DNA of 64,000 bases, taken from positions 62,001 to 126,000 of the forward strand of contig JBAXKJ010000002.1 of assembly GCA_037137375.1 (NCBI GenBank), read 5' to 3'. Positions 1 through 8,117 of this stretch are shown one piece after another. Positions within the stretch are counted from its first letter, which is position 1; each line of letters begins with the position of its first letter. The notes under the pieces were generated by a model. The model was not told the origin of the DNA. It was given only the letters and a program-made list of their open reading frames with translations, and ran no database searches. Source of the DNA: CAINVV01 sp037137375 (GTDB taxonomy: Bacteria > Bacteroidota > Bacteroidia > Bacteroidales > Prolixibacteraceae). The translations under genes were made by a program, and so were the position numbers.

Positions 1-1
1 C

Positions 2-232
2 AAGATTTCGGCTTTGTTTGACCTACGGCCTTATGCCATCGAGCAGCGGCTGAAACTCCGCAATCCTATCTATGAAGAGAGCGCTTCTTATGGTCACATG
101 GGACGTACGCCACGAGTTGTAATCAAAAAATTCACTTCTGCTTATTTTGGAAACAGGGAGTTGAAAGTCGAACTCTTTACCTGGGAAAAACTGGATTATT
201 TAGAAAAGATCAAGGAAACCTTCAATATTTGA
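2..232 (+). CDS. metK: S-adenosylmethionine synthetase, C-terminal fragment
   Basis: This is the last 76 codons of a gene cut by the window start; the frame is open from base 2. The visible residues include a segment FDLRP.AI..RL.L.NPIY...A.YGH.GR, which matches the C-terminal end of MetK as found in Bacteroidota. MetK makes S-adenosylmethionine from ATP and methionine in the cytoplasm. The catalytic N-terminal and central domains lie outside the window, so activity cannot be judged. A hairpin followed by a T-rich run 38 bases after the stop would end this transcript. The identification rests on this tail alone. Confidence 0.8.
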   Translation, partial: KISALFDLRPYAIEQRLKLRNPIYEESASYGHMGRTPRVVIKKFTSAYFGNRELKVELFTWEKLDYLEKIKETFNI

Positions 233-269
233 TGGATTTGATTGGAAATTAGCAACCTTAGATAGATTT

Positions 270-310
270 AATCCCTGCAACTCTTGAAGCTGCGGGGATT
301 TCTGTTTTAT
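270..310 (+). terminator. Rho-independent terminator after metK
   Basis: Arms at 270-281 and 289-300 pair over about 11 positions (AATCCC.GCA with TGC.GGGATT, one G-T wobble and one mismatch) around a loop TCTTGAA, followed by a T-rich tail. It lies between metK and the ORF6N gene on the plus strand. Confidence 0.7.
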
Positions 311-351
311 CCGGAAATAGGGTAACTTACAATAATAGTAAAACGAAAGCA

Positions 352-843
352 ATGGAACTTGATTTGATTCAAAACAGAATTCATGAAATCCGGGGACAAA
401 GGGTTATGATGGATTTTGATTTGGCTGCAATGTATGAAGTAGATACAAAAGCTTTAAAACAGGCTGTGAAGAGAAATGCAGGTCGGTTTCCTCCTGACTT
501 TATGTTTGAAATTTCATCAGCAGAGTGGCATAACTTGAGGTCACAAAATGTGACCTCAAGTCATGGAGGAATAAGGTATATGCCTTATGCATTTACAGAG
601 CAGGGAGTTGCAATGCTTTCGAGCGTTTTGCGCAGTGAGAAAGCAATTGAGATTAACATCCAAATTATTCGTGTTTTCATTCTAATCCGCCAAAACACGC
701 AACTATACGCTGAAATCAATCAAAAGTTGGAATCTTTTATAATAGATTCTAATCTTCAGTTTTGCGAAATCTACCAGGCTTTACAAGAGCTAGCGGAAAA
801 GAAGGCAATTCCAAGAAAAGCTGTTGGGTATTTATCTGACTAG
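352..843 (+). CDS. ORF6N domain-containing DNA-binding protein
   Basis: A 163-residue protein. Residues about 5-90 match the ORF6N domain: an N-terminal IRGQRVMMDFDLAAMYEV stretch, then AVKRN..RFP.DFMF.IS, the polar W..LRSQN segment and the Y.P.AFTEQGVAML motif. The C-terminal 60 residues look helical (VFILIRQNTQLYAEINQKLESF). ORF6N domains are KilA-N-related DNA-binding modules, first defined in phage proteins and common as single chromosomal genes in Bacteroidota. Its target here is unknown and no other phage gene is nearby. It ends 16 bases before the comF start, so the two could be cotranscribed. Whether it is a live regulator or a domesticated phage remnant cannot be told from sequence. 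Confidence 0.85.
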   Translation: MELDLIQNRIHEIRGQRVMMDFDLAAMYEVDTKALKQAVKRNAGRFPPDFMFEISSAEWHNLRSQNVTSSHGGIRYMPYAFTEQGVAMLSSVLRSEKAIEINIQIIRVFILIRQNTQLYAEINQKLESFIIDSNLQFCEIYQALQELAEKKAIPRKAVGYLSD

Positions 844-859
844 CGTAAATTTAAACGAT

Positions 860-1540
860 ATGCTTATAGAGGATTTTTTATCCCTGTTTTATCCCCGTTT
901 GTGCAAGGGTTGTCAAACATCGCTTGTGCGGGGAGAGTCAGTGATCTGTCTCTGTTGCCAGGCCGATCTGCCGAAGACCGGATTTGAAAAAATGGCCGAC
1001 AACCCTGTGTCGCAACTTTTCTGGGGCCGGACAGAGATTCAGCTGGCAACTGCCTTTTGCAGTTTCGACAAGGGCGGCCTCATGCAGCATTTCCTGCATC
1101 AGCTCAAATACAAAGGAGACAAAGAAGTGGGCGAAAAGCTTGGGCTATTGTTCGGTTTTGATTTAATACAAAACCTTCCCTACAAAGATATTGACTTATT
1201 ATTACCTGTACCCCTCCATCCAAAAAGGGAACACAAACGGGGTTATAACCAAAGTGCAGAAATTGTAAAAGGAATTTCAGAAGCGATTGGTAAGCCCTTC
1301 TCAACTGGAAATCTGATAAGAAATCATTATTCGGAAACCCAGACCAATAAGAGCAGATTCGAGCGATGGGAAAATGTGAAAGAACTTTTCAGTGTCGAAA
1401 AGCCGGAACTAATTGAAGGCAAACACCTGCTACTAATTGATGATGTAGTCACAACAGGCTCCACCCTCGAAGCCTGCGCTAATGTCCTATTGAAAATTCC
1501 CGGCACGAGAGTCAGCATCGCCACCCTTGCCTACGCTTGA
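860..1540 (+). CDS. comF: ComF family amidophosphoribosyltransferase-like protein
   Basis: A 226-residue protein if it starts at the ATG at 860; a longer in-frame reading from a TTG at 824 would overlap the upstream gene and is not needed. The N-terminus has a Cys cluster (C15, C18, C30, C32, C33), the zinc-ribbon-like part of ComF proteins. The conserved LLPVPLHP..E..RGYNQ segment sits near residue 125, and the PRPP-binding loop LLLIDDVVTTGST is near residues 189-202. ComF proteins are needed for natural transformation in some bacteria and act inside the cell with the DNA uptake machinery. No other competence gene is visible. Its last 10 bases overlap the end of the convergent ubiX-like gene. 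Confidence 0.88.
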   Translation: MLIEDFLSLFYPRLCKGCQTSLVRGESVICLCCQADLPKTGFEKMADNPVSQLFWGRTEIQLATAFCSFDKGGLMQHFLHQLKYKGDKEVGEKLGLLFGFDLIQNLPYKDIDLLLPVPLHPKREHKRGYNQSAEIVKGISEAIGKPFSTGNLIRNHYSETQTNKSRFERWENVKELFSVEKPELIEGKHLLLIDDVVTTGSTLEACANVLLKIPGTRVSIATLAYA

Positions 1541-2100
1541 CTTCCCCATCGGAATGAATCATTTGGTAACTGCATCAGATCCAGTACCCGGTTTACGACG
1601 GTATCAACAAGCTGCTCTATTGTAGATGGAAGTGAATAAAAAGATGGAGTTGCCGGCAGAATGATGGCCCCAGCTTCTGTCAGGGTAACCATATTCCTGA
1701 GATGAATCAAATTATATGGCATTTCGCGTGGAACGACAATTAATCGGCCTCTCTCCTTCAGGATTACATCAGCTGCTCTAGTGATCAGATCGTCCGAAAT
1801 TCCGGCTGCTATGCGTCCCAATGTGCCCATGGAGCAGGGAATGATCACCATGGTATCGTAACCTGCCGAACCTGAAGCAAAAGGAGCATAGAAATCATGC
1901 GGCTGATAAATTTTATAAGGAATAGAACCTTCGCTAATCTCTTCCTTCAATTCATAATCCCAGATATCCCGCGCATTTTTTGAAAAGACGACGCCGACAG
2001 CTTCCGTAATGGTAGCTGATTTGTCCAGTTTTTCGATCAGTCTCCTGGCATAGACCGACCCGCTGGCACCAGTTATTGCAATAATTATTTTCCGGCTCAT
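1531..2100 (-). CDS. ubiX: UbiX family flavin prenyltransferase
   Basis: A 189-residue protein starting at the ATG at 2098-2100, where the ITGASGSVYARRL nucleotide/flavin-binding motif begins seven residues in; the longer frame upstream lacks family similarity. Other family marks are the IPCSMGTLGRIAAGISDDLITRAADV block and REMPYNLIHLRNM. UbiX enzymes attach a dimethylallyl group to FMN to make the prenylated cofactor of UbiD decarboxylases. Since mqnC lies elsewhere in the window, the cofactor may serve a UbiD-type step of futalosine menaquinone synthesis, but that link is inference. It converges on comF and is divergent from the O-antigen-ligase-like gene. Confidence 0.88.
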   Translation of the reverse strand: MSRKIIIAITGASGSVYARRLIEKLDKSATITEAVGVVFSKNARDIWDYELKEEISEGSIPYKIYQPHDFYAPFASGSAGYDTMVIIPCSMGTLGRIAAGISDDLITRAADVILKERGRLIVVPREMPYNLIHLRNMVTLTEAGAIILPATPSFYSLPSTIEQLVDTVVNRVLDLMQLPNDSFRWGSQA

Positions 2101-2148
2101 AGTCAAATTTCGGACCAATATATAAATAAAAATTGAGCATATATTTTC

Positions 2149-2156
2149 TATATTTG
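2149..2156 (+). promoter_or_regulatory. -7 element (TATATTTG) of the O-antigen-ligase-like gene
   Basis: An exact match to the Bacteroidota TAnnTTTG -7 box lies 6 bases before the chosen ATG at 2163. Transcription would then start at or within a few bases of the start codon, giving an almost leaderless message. It also supports the ATG over the upstream TTG. Confidence 0.5.
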
Positions 2157-2162
2157 ACAGTG

Positions 2163-4190
2163 ATGAAAAAACAAGCTCTAAAACCAGTAAAGAACCGTGC
2201 CCAAATAGTCGAAGCACCAACACCCAGGACCTCTTATATTTTGTTGCTATTGGCTTACACCGTGATCCCGGTTTTCCTCCCAAACCTGGAAGCCATCGAC
2301 TCAAACGGACTGAAGTTTCTCGCTCTGTCCATCATCAATCTTCTCTGTTTTCTATTCCTGATGATGGTAAATGAGGAGAAAAACAAACCTGGTCCGATTC
2401 AATTATTTTTCCGGACCAGAATCGGTTTCGCTTATACCCTTTTCATAGCCGTCATACTGCTTTCTTTTACCAAGGCTATCAATATGGGAGAGGCATTCAT
2501 CACGTTCTCCATGTATTTTTCAGTCTTTGCGGCTGCCTTGAATCTATCTGTTATACTGCGATCCGACAAGCGGTATCTCAGATTGATCAGCATTGTCCTG
2601 GCTTTTGTTTTGATCGCGGATTGTATAGCAGTATTTTACAATATCTTGCTCTATATCACCAATCAGATCGGAACCATCGAAGATATCAAATCAGCGTATA
2701 CGAACAAGAATATTCTTGCAGCAGCTATTTTTATCAAAATGGTATTTTCCTTTTGGCTCTTGATTTACGAAAATGGCTGGGTCAAAAAGGTTGGATATTT
2801 TTCACTTTGTTGTGCTTTCTTAGCCATCTTCTTCCTTAGTGCAAGGGCTTTTTACTACGGGAGTTTTCTGCTGTTAACTTCTGTTATTGCTTTTATGTTA
2901 ATCCATAATTTTAGAAACAAAACCCTTCAACCATTCAAAGTACATGGATTAGTGATCGGAGCAATCATGATGGCACTGTTGATTTTTACCATTACACAGC
3001 GATATTTGTATCCCAAGAACGGGGATAAATACAATATATCCTTTACGCAAAGGATTTCTCAGGTAAATAATAATGTTTCGGACGCCTGGAGAATCGGGGC
3101 CTGGAAGAATTCCATCTTGCTTTTTAAGAAGGATCCCTTGCTGGGTATCGGGATTGGAAACTGGAAGATCAGCGCGCTTGAATATGAAAACAAGCAAAAG
3201 AACCATTCCACTTATTTGGTTAGAAATCACAATGATTTCATTCAAGTTTTTACTGAAACAGGCATTTTTGGCGGGTTATTGTTTATATCCTTATTTGTCC
3301 TGATCGGACTAAATTTCCTTTTAGCATTTTTCAAGAAGGAACCTGATGAAGATTTATTAAAACTCCTATTTATTCCGGCATTCGGAGTTGCCTTGTACAG
3401 CATTGACGCGTTCTTCAATTTCCCTGCCGAAAGACCCGAAATTCAATCTCTTTTCGCTTTACTGCTTGCAGCCGGAATTGCCTATTCTCCATTGACATAT
3501 AATTTATCTTTTCTTTCACCACAGTCCAGGATTAAAAATCTAAAATCTAAACTATTATTGACAAGAGTATGGTATGCGTTCTACATCATAATACTAATAG
3601 GTTGTTCCTACGTTTTTTCATTGTATTTCAAGTCACAAAAATTGCAGCAACTGATAGAATCCGATTTTGCCTCAGGAGCACCCCATTACAATTCCAGCCT
3701 GTTCTTGAATGGACTACCGGTAATTCCAACGGTCTCTTCGTTGGGTGTCGAACCCCTTGTAGTAAGTGTAGCTCGTTATATGATGATGGAAGGAAAGTTT
3801 CGTGAATCTATCAGCCTACTACTCCCGGATAAAAGCAGCCCCTGGGACAGCAGACGGGAATTCTTTTTGGCTAATTCATATAACAAATTAAGAAAAAAAG
3901 ACAGCGCCCTTTATTTTGCCAAAAAAGCGGTCGAAATAAGGCCGCATTATTTCACTAATGTTAATTTTCTTTGTGGCCTTCTGATAGAAAATTCGAGAAA
4001 AAAGGAGGCTATCCTCATACTTCAGGATTACGTTACTACAGAGAAATATTCAAAGGAACCCTGGTTAATTCTTGCTGGCTTATACCGGGAAATTGGCGAT
4101 ACGATTAAAGCTGAAAACACCTTTAACGAAGCTATCAAATATCTACCCTCTGAGAAAGATCACATTTTGAAAATTGCAGGGAAAAAATGA
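2163..4190 (+). CDS. O-antigen ligase (Wzy/WaaL-like) membrane protein with C-terminal TPRs
   Basis: A 675-residue protein from the ATG at 2163; an in-frame TTG at 2133 lies upstream of the promoter box and is rejected. Residues about 25-490 contain some ten to twelve hydrophobic segments. The central part has W..G.WKNSILLFKKDPLLGIGIGNW followed by NHNDFIQVFTETGIFGGLLF, the H-N-D/E-x-G signature of the Wzy_C/O-antigen ligase family in its large periplasmic loop. Residues about 560-675 form tetratricopeptide-like helices (NSYNKLRKKDSALYFAKKAVEIRP and two more units). The family transfers or polymerises undecaprenyl-linked glycans at the inner membrane. TPR-tailed versions are common in Bacteroidota, but the substrate cannot be inferred and no glycan cluster surrounds it. 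Confidence 0.8.
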   Translation: MKKQALKPVKNRAQIVEAPTPRTSYILLLLAYTVIPVFLPNLEAIDSNGLKFLALSIINLLCFLFLMMVNEEKNKPGPIQLFFRTRIGFAYTLFIAVILLSFTKAINMGEAFITFSMYFSVFAAALNLSVILRSDKRYLRLISIVLAFVLIADCIAVFYNILLYITNQIGTIEDIKSAYTNKNILAAAIFIKMVFSFWLLIYENGWVKKVGYFSLCCAFLAIFFLSARAFYYGSFLLLTSVIAFMLIHNFRNKTLQPFKVHGLVIGAIMMALLIFTITQRYLYPKNGDKYNISFTQRISQVNNNVSDAWRIGAWKNSILLFKKDPLLGIGIGNWKISALEYENKQKNHSTYLVRNHNDFIQVFTETGIFGGLLFISLFVLIGLNFLLAFFKKEPDEDLLKLLFIPAFGVALYSIDAFFNFPAERPEIQSLFALLLAAGIAYSPLTYNLSFLSPQSRIKNLKSKLLLTRVWYAFYIIILIGCSYVFSLYFKSQKLQQLIESDFASGAPHYNSSLFLNGLPVIPTVSSLGVEPLVVSVARYMMMEGKFRESISLLLPDKSSPWDSRREFFLANSYNKLRKKDSALYFAKKAVEIRPHYFTNVNFLCGLLIENSRKKEAILILQDYVTTEKYSKEPWLILAGLYREIGDTIKAENTFNEAIKYLPSEKDHILKIAGKK

Positions 4191-4204
4191 AACGCCTTAA
4201 CTAT

Positions 4205-4618
4205 TTATGCCGCCGGTTTTATTTTGTCAATAATCAAATATGCAGATTTAAAACCTGAATTTATAGTGTCGACAATGACATTACCATCATAATAGCCATC
4301 AAGATGAAGTACCGTATAAGCATTGTTCAGGTGCGCCATTAGTTTACGATCAATCCTGGCAATATTATCACGATAGAATTCTATTGATTTTCTTCTTTTA
4401 GGGACCTTAACCTCTTTTGTAATAAAATAGCCGTCCAAAGCTTTAAGAACTGCATTATATGCAATTCCGCAGGCAGTTTTTACGTATTTATCATCTTTAT
4501 AAAAATCATCTTCCTTACCCGCGTTTTTCAGGTTATCGTTTGCATTTTCCATATAACGAATGGCCTCTTCGTAATATTCTTTTTTTATTCTATCCTGTTC
4601 TGAGGTGCCCATATTCAT
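4205..4618 (-). CDS. DUF5618-like protein
   Basis: A 137-residue soluble protein starting at the ATG at 4616-4618 (a second ATG two codons later is possible; the longer frame begins at a non-ATG codon). It is helical and charged, with a YYEEAIRYMENANDNLK segment near the N-terminus, ACGIAYNAVLKALDGYF in the middle and a HLDGYYDGNVIVDTINSGF..A segment near the C-terminus. This resembles the small Bacteroidota family DUF5618, recalled from memory. The pattern of short helices recalls HEPN-like nucleotide-associated proteins, but the RxxxxH catalytic motif is not evident. It converges on the O-antigen-ligase-like gene and has no obvious partner. Confidence 0.6.
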   Translation of the reverse strand: MNMGTSEQDRIKKEYYEEAIRYMENANDNLKNAGKEDDFYKDDKYVKTACGIAYNAVLKALDGYFITKEVKVPKRRKSIEFYRDNIARIDRKLMAHLNNAYTVLHLDGYYDGNVIVDTINSGFKSAYLIIDKIKPAA

Positions 4619-4710
4619 TGATTTTTCTACTAATATACGGGAAAAAAAGAAATTTTGCAACAAAATAGTAGACGTTGCTTAAGAGAAACTAAATTAATTC
4701 GATTTTTCTG

Positions 4711-4868
4711 ACACCAGGCTAATCATACAAAGGAAGGTACTTGAACTGTCGCCAGCTTCCTTCAGATTCCACCTCGCGATAGACACCCTTGCTCTTGGCT
4801 AATGGTTGGAAACTACAATCCCTCCTAACGGACTCTCACCGTCAAGTTATTCATCATGCACGGCACAC
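4711..4868 (-). mobile_element. Group II intron remnant (5' end, domain I)
   Basis: Read on the minus strand, the stretch begins GTGTGCCGTGCATGATG, has a GGTGAGAGTCC segment, AGCAAGGGTGTC, and GGTGGAATCTGAAGGAAGC. These are typical of the 5' end and domain I of bacterial group II introns. It stops after about 158 bases; there is no reverse transcriptase frame, domain V or 3' end nearby, so it is a dead fragment. Its 5' boundary lies directly after the T-rich tail of the terminator at 4878-4907, the kind of site used by class C introns. Identification is by recalled motif, not a covariance-model search. Confidence 0.65.
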
Positions 4869-4870
4869 CA

Positions 4871-4907
4871 CTAAAAGAAAGCCCCGCAGGAGAACCTGCG
4901 GGGCTTT
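4871..4907 (-). terminator. Rho-independent terminator of the 796-residue lipoprotein gene
   Basis: A perfect 13-bp stem (4878-4890 with 4895-4907, core GCCCCGCAGG/CCTGCGGGGC) with a 4-base loop. Read on the minus strand it is followed by TTTCTTTTAG, a good T-rich tail, and it lies 46 bases after the lipoprotein stop codon. Confidence 0.88.
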
Positions 4908-4952
4908 GATCTATTTCAATTCTGCATCAAAAAGTACAGAATATTTAATTCA

Positions 4953-7343
4953 CTAAAGTGTAGCTAGGAATGCAATAGAAACATTTGTAGCATTAGCAAC
5001 ATAGGTTACTACAGCACCAGGTACGAGAGTTGTCCAGAATGCAGCGCCACAACCATTGGTAGTAAAACCAACATTTGGAACAATTGCAACAGTTGCAGTG
5101 TAAGCAACACCTGATTGGAACAAACCATTAATTAATGCTGGTGTCCAAGAAACGCCAGCAGTATAATTAGTACCGCTAATATTGACTACACCAGCATTGC
5201 CAGTTACAGGCTGTGGTACCTTAGTCGTTAATACTCCGTCAGCAGCAAGAAGCGCTACAGCAGGGGTTGATGTATAAACGATTTTAACACTTGTTGAACC
5301 AGCAGTACTAGTAATCGTACCACCAGCAGCACTGGTATAAGTAAGAGCTGTTCCAGCAAATGTATAATTAGTCGCAGGTGTCAACGCAATTGTTGCGGTA
5401 TAAGTAACTCCGCTAAGGAATGTTGTTGCAACAGCTGGACTCCAAGAAACAGTTCCTGTAAATCCTGTACCTGTAACTGCTGTAACAGGAGTTCCTCCAA
5501 AAGCAGGTGTTACCAAACCTGTAATTACTCCAGAGGATACAGGTGTTAACATAACTTCTGTAGTACTAGCAGCCGAAACTGAAGCTGCCTGTGTTGCTAT
5601 AGCAGCAGGAAGGACAGTAACAGTGTTAGTAGAAGAAGCATTGAAACTTGTTGCAGTAGTGAAGGTCACAACAGTTGAACTAACCCTGGTAATTGTACCA
5701 GCACTAAGTACAGCTGCATCTTCTCCTAAGAAAGTAAAATAACCCTTAAAAGTATTAAGACTTATAGCACCAGTAGTACCAGCTGGAACAAATGTACCAC
5801 CCGTTAAAGTAATGGTGATAGTATTGTTGGCAGGAATACAAAGGAATCCATTTGACTTAACGTCAACATATGAGATAGGACCAACTGGCGCTGCAGAAAC
5901 AGCGTTGTACCATCCACCTGTTCCTGTAGCAACTACAGCAATATAGGTTGTAGCATCTGCAGCAACGGGAGTGTAAGTAGAAGCTGTAGCTCCAGCAATT
6001 GGCGCGTATACACCATATTGAGTTGCACTGCTCGTCCACTGGTAAGTTACAGTAGTTCCTGTTGTGGTGCTTGGAGTAACATCTCCTGCAGTCAATTTAA
6101 CACCAACTTTAAATAAACCACCAGCTCCTGTTGTAGCAGCAATTGCTGTAACTGGAATCTGAGCGCCTACTAAAACAGCACCACTTAAAACAGGTGTGGT
6201 TGAACCAGCCCAAGAGCCTGTTCCAACAACGCTAACTTTGATATATCTAGCAACATCAGCCAATACAGGAGTATAGGTAGAAGCTGTTGCACCAGAAATT
6301 GCACTATATGTACCTGTTGAGGTAGAAGCAGAAGTCCACTGGTAAGTTAATGAAGTGGCTGGTATAGCAATTCCAGAAACAGCATCAACAGCAGAGGCTG
6401 TCAATACAATACCATTTAGATATACACCAGCAACAGCTGATGTTATCGTAGTTGCACCAACACTCTTGATAGTATTAGCAAGAATAGTAGCTAAAGTTGC
6501 AGCTTGTGCATTCAATAAAGTTTGTAAAGCGGCTACAGCAACAACAGTTGGATCTGTATTGCTCTGAAGAGCTGTCTGTAAAGCAGTAATCTGTGCCTGG
6601 ATCAAAGCAGCCATAGCTGTGTTGTTACCAACAATTGCAGTATTGATAGCAGCATTGTTAGCTGTAATCAGAGCATTGACAGCAGCATTGTTAGCTACGA
6701 GATCACCCTGAACCAATGTGTTCATAGCAGCATTGTTATCAGCAACAGCCTTAGCGATAGCAGCATTGTTATCAGCAATAGCCTTAATGATAGCAGCATT
6801 GTTGGCAACGATGTCACCCTTAACTAAAGCTTCGAGGGTTGCGTTGTTGTCAGTAATTGCTTTCAGAATAGCTGTCTGAACAGTGGCTTCATTTGCCTTC
6901 AGTGCAGTAACTGCATCGGCAATAGCTTTGTTGGTAACAGCCAATTGCGTTGTCAAATCTTTTGACACGTTTGTGGCAATAGCATTGACATCAGCTAGTT
7001 TAGGCAAGCCGTTAACCGTAGTAACCAAACTGTTGAGTGTGGTGTTGATGGTTGCGACGTTGGTGCTAACTGCAGTCAAATCACTCTGCAATTTGGTAAT
7101 AGCTGCTGTTGGATTTGGTATTGCGGCGATGGCGGTCAATGCAGAAGCAACGCTAGCTTTAACGGCTGCTACATCAGTTACCAAAGTGCTCATACCACCG
7201 ATTGAACTGGCTAAACCATCCAATTTGGTGTTCAATTGTTTGAAATCATCCGCATACTTGTTGCAAGATGACGCAAAAACGGCAACGAGCATTAAGATAG
7301 CTCCCGCCCTTTTTAGAAAATTCAAAGTTCCCCCTGTTTTCAT
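4953..7343 (-). CDS. Secreted lipoprotein with 11-residue coiled-coil repeats and Ig-like domains
   Basis: A 796-residue protein from the ATG at 7341-7343; an in-frame ATG at 7388 would add 15 residues before the signal. The N-terminus has a signal peptide ending LVAVFASSC, a lipobox-like site, so the mature protein is probably a lipoprotein. Residues about 35-160 are Ala/Thr/Val-rich and heptad-like. Residues about 164-260 are an array of NNAA-starting units of 11 or 15 residues, expected to form an extended coiled coil. Two Ig-like repeats (about 305-385 and 405-470, each with YQWTS...ISGATASTYTPV or a close variant) follow, then two C-terminal repeats sharing VSWxPAxx...SGVxYTATxAxxP. There is no T9SS sorting domain. 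It resembles a trimeric fibre or stalk, but the function is unknown. Confidence 0.75.
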   Translation of the reverse strand: MKTGGTLNFLKRAGAILMLVAVFASSCNKYADDFKQLNTKLDGLASSIGGMSTLVTDVAAVKASVASALTAIAAIPNPTAAITKLQSDLTAVSTNVATINTTLNSLVTTVNGLPKLADVNAIATNVSKDLTTQLAVTNKAIADAVTALKANEATVQTAILKAITDNNATLEALVKGDIVANNAAIIKAIADNNAAIAKAVADNNAAMNTLVQGDLVANNAAVNALITANNAAINTAIVGNNTAMAALIQAQITALQTALQSNTDPTVVAVAALQTLLNAQAATLATILANTIKSVGATTITSAVAGVYLNGIVLTASAVDAVSGIAIPATSLTYQWTSASTSTGTYSAISGATASTYTPVLADVARYIKVSVVGTGSWAGSTTPVLSGAVLVGAQIPVTAIAATTGAGGLFKVGVKLTAGDVTPSTTTGTTVTYQWTSSATQYGVYAPIAGATASTYTPVAADATTYIAVVATGTGGWYNAVSAAPVGPISYVDVKSNGFLCIPANNTITITLTGGTFVPAGTTGAISLNTFKGYFTFLGEDAAVLSAGTITRVSSTVVTFTTATSFNASSTNTVTVLPAAIATQAASVSAASTTEVMLTPVSSGVITGLVTPAFGGTPVTAVTGTGFTGTVSWSPAVATTFLSGVTYTATIALTPATNYTFAGTALTYTSAAGGTITSTAGSTSVKIVYTSTPAVALLAADGVLTTKVPQPVTGNAGVVNISGTNYTAGVSWTPALINGLFQSGVAYTATVAIVPNVGFTTNGCGAAFWTTLVPGAVVTYVANATNVSIAFLATL

Positions 7344-7994
7344 AATTTTTGTTGTTTTTAAAGTAAAAAAATAATCTCTGTTGTTCATAAATAATTGTAA
7401 ATAATTAACTTCTCTTTTTTGATCTTTCTAATGTTATTAGGTTTATAAATGTTTTAAAAGAACGTACTTCATTAAAATTGGCACAATATTATTCATAAAA
7501 TTTTAATCTTCCTAATTATTTCAACCAAATCACCCTGTTAAACATACAAAAAAAACCAAAAAATTGATGCAATCAATAAGTACTAGATGTTTAAAAAGAG
7601 GTGAAGGTTGCTTCAGTTTTAAAATTAAAAATCAATTAGTTTAAAAACATATTTCCCTTAAGATGCTTAAAATTATTTTCGGGTTGCGCCAGTTGTTAAC
7701 AATTGTTGAAAAAAATTCTATTTTATTGCTTGTTCAAGGTGCTAAGTTAACATTTTATTTCACAAGGAACAAGAGAAAAAGACTCAAAATCAAACAATTT
7801 TTTCCGGAATATTGCTCTCCAAAATCGTACTGTTTTTAGAAAACCCCTCAAAAACAAAGGATTACTATAAAAAAGAACGCGGCAATGTTAAATATTACTT
7901 TTTAATTAACCAAATAATTTTCCGCTTTTTTGCATGAAGAGCCTCATTTTCAGCGCGAAGGGAGGATGTTGAATAAAAAGAAGGGGCTTCGCCC
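7344..7994. other. AT-rich intergenic stretch, no gene seen
   Basis: About 650 bases of very AT-rich sequence between the lipoprotein start and the heptamer array. No reading frame with family similarity, no RNA gene and no exact TAnnTTTG box on the minus strand was found. It should carry the promoter and leader of the lipoprotein gene. Confidence 0.6.
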
Positions 7995-8083
7995 GAGACA
8001 TAAGAGATGAGAGATGAGAAATGAGACATGAGAGATGAGACATGAGACATAAGATATGAGAGATGAGACATGAGAGATGAGAC
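7995..8083. repeat. Heptanucleotide minisatellite (RAGANAT)n, about 12.7 copies
   Basis: The stretch divides exactly into 7-base units: GAGACAT, AAGAGAT, GAGAGAT, GAGAAAT, GAGACAT and so on, with variation mainly at unit positions 1 and 5. It ends 34 bases downstream of the gltX stop codon. Related short arrays lie at the 5' end of gltX and after gdhA. Confidence 0.92.
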
Positions 8084-8117
8084 AAAAAAAGCGAAATGGT
8101 TGCTCGTGTGGGTGTAA

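Noticed and set aside
352..843. Prophage remnant around the ORF6N gene
   Set aside because: No integrase, structural or other phage gene nearby; ORF6N proteins are often lone chromosomal genes in this phylum.
6883..7374. 163-residue plus-strand reading frame opposite the lipoprotein gene
   Set aside because: It is an antisense shadow of the Ala/Thr-rich coding strand, with no signal, start region or family similarity.
7995..8083. CRISPR-like or direct-repeat array
   Set aside because: Units are 7 bases with no spacers, so it is a minisatellite.
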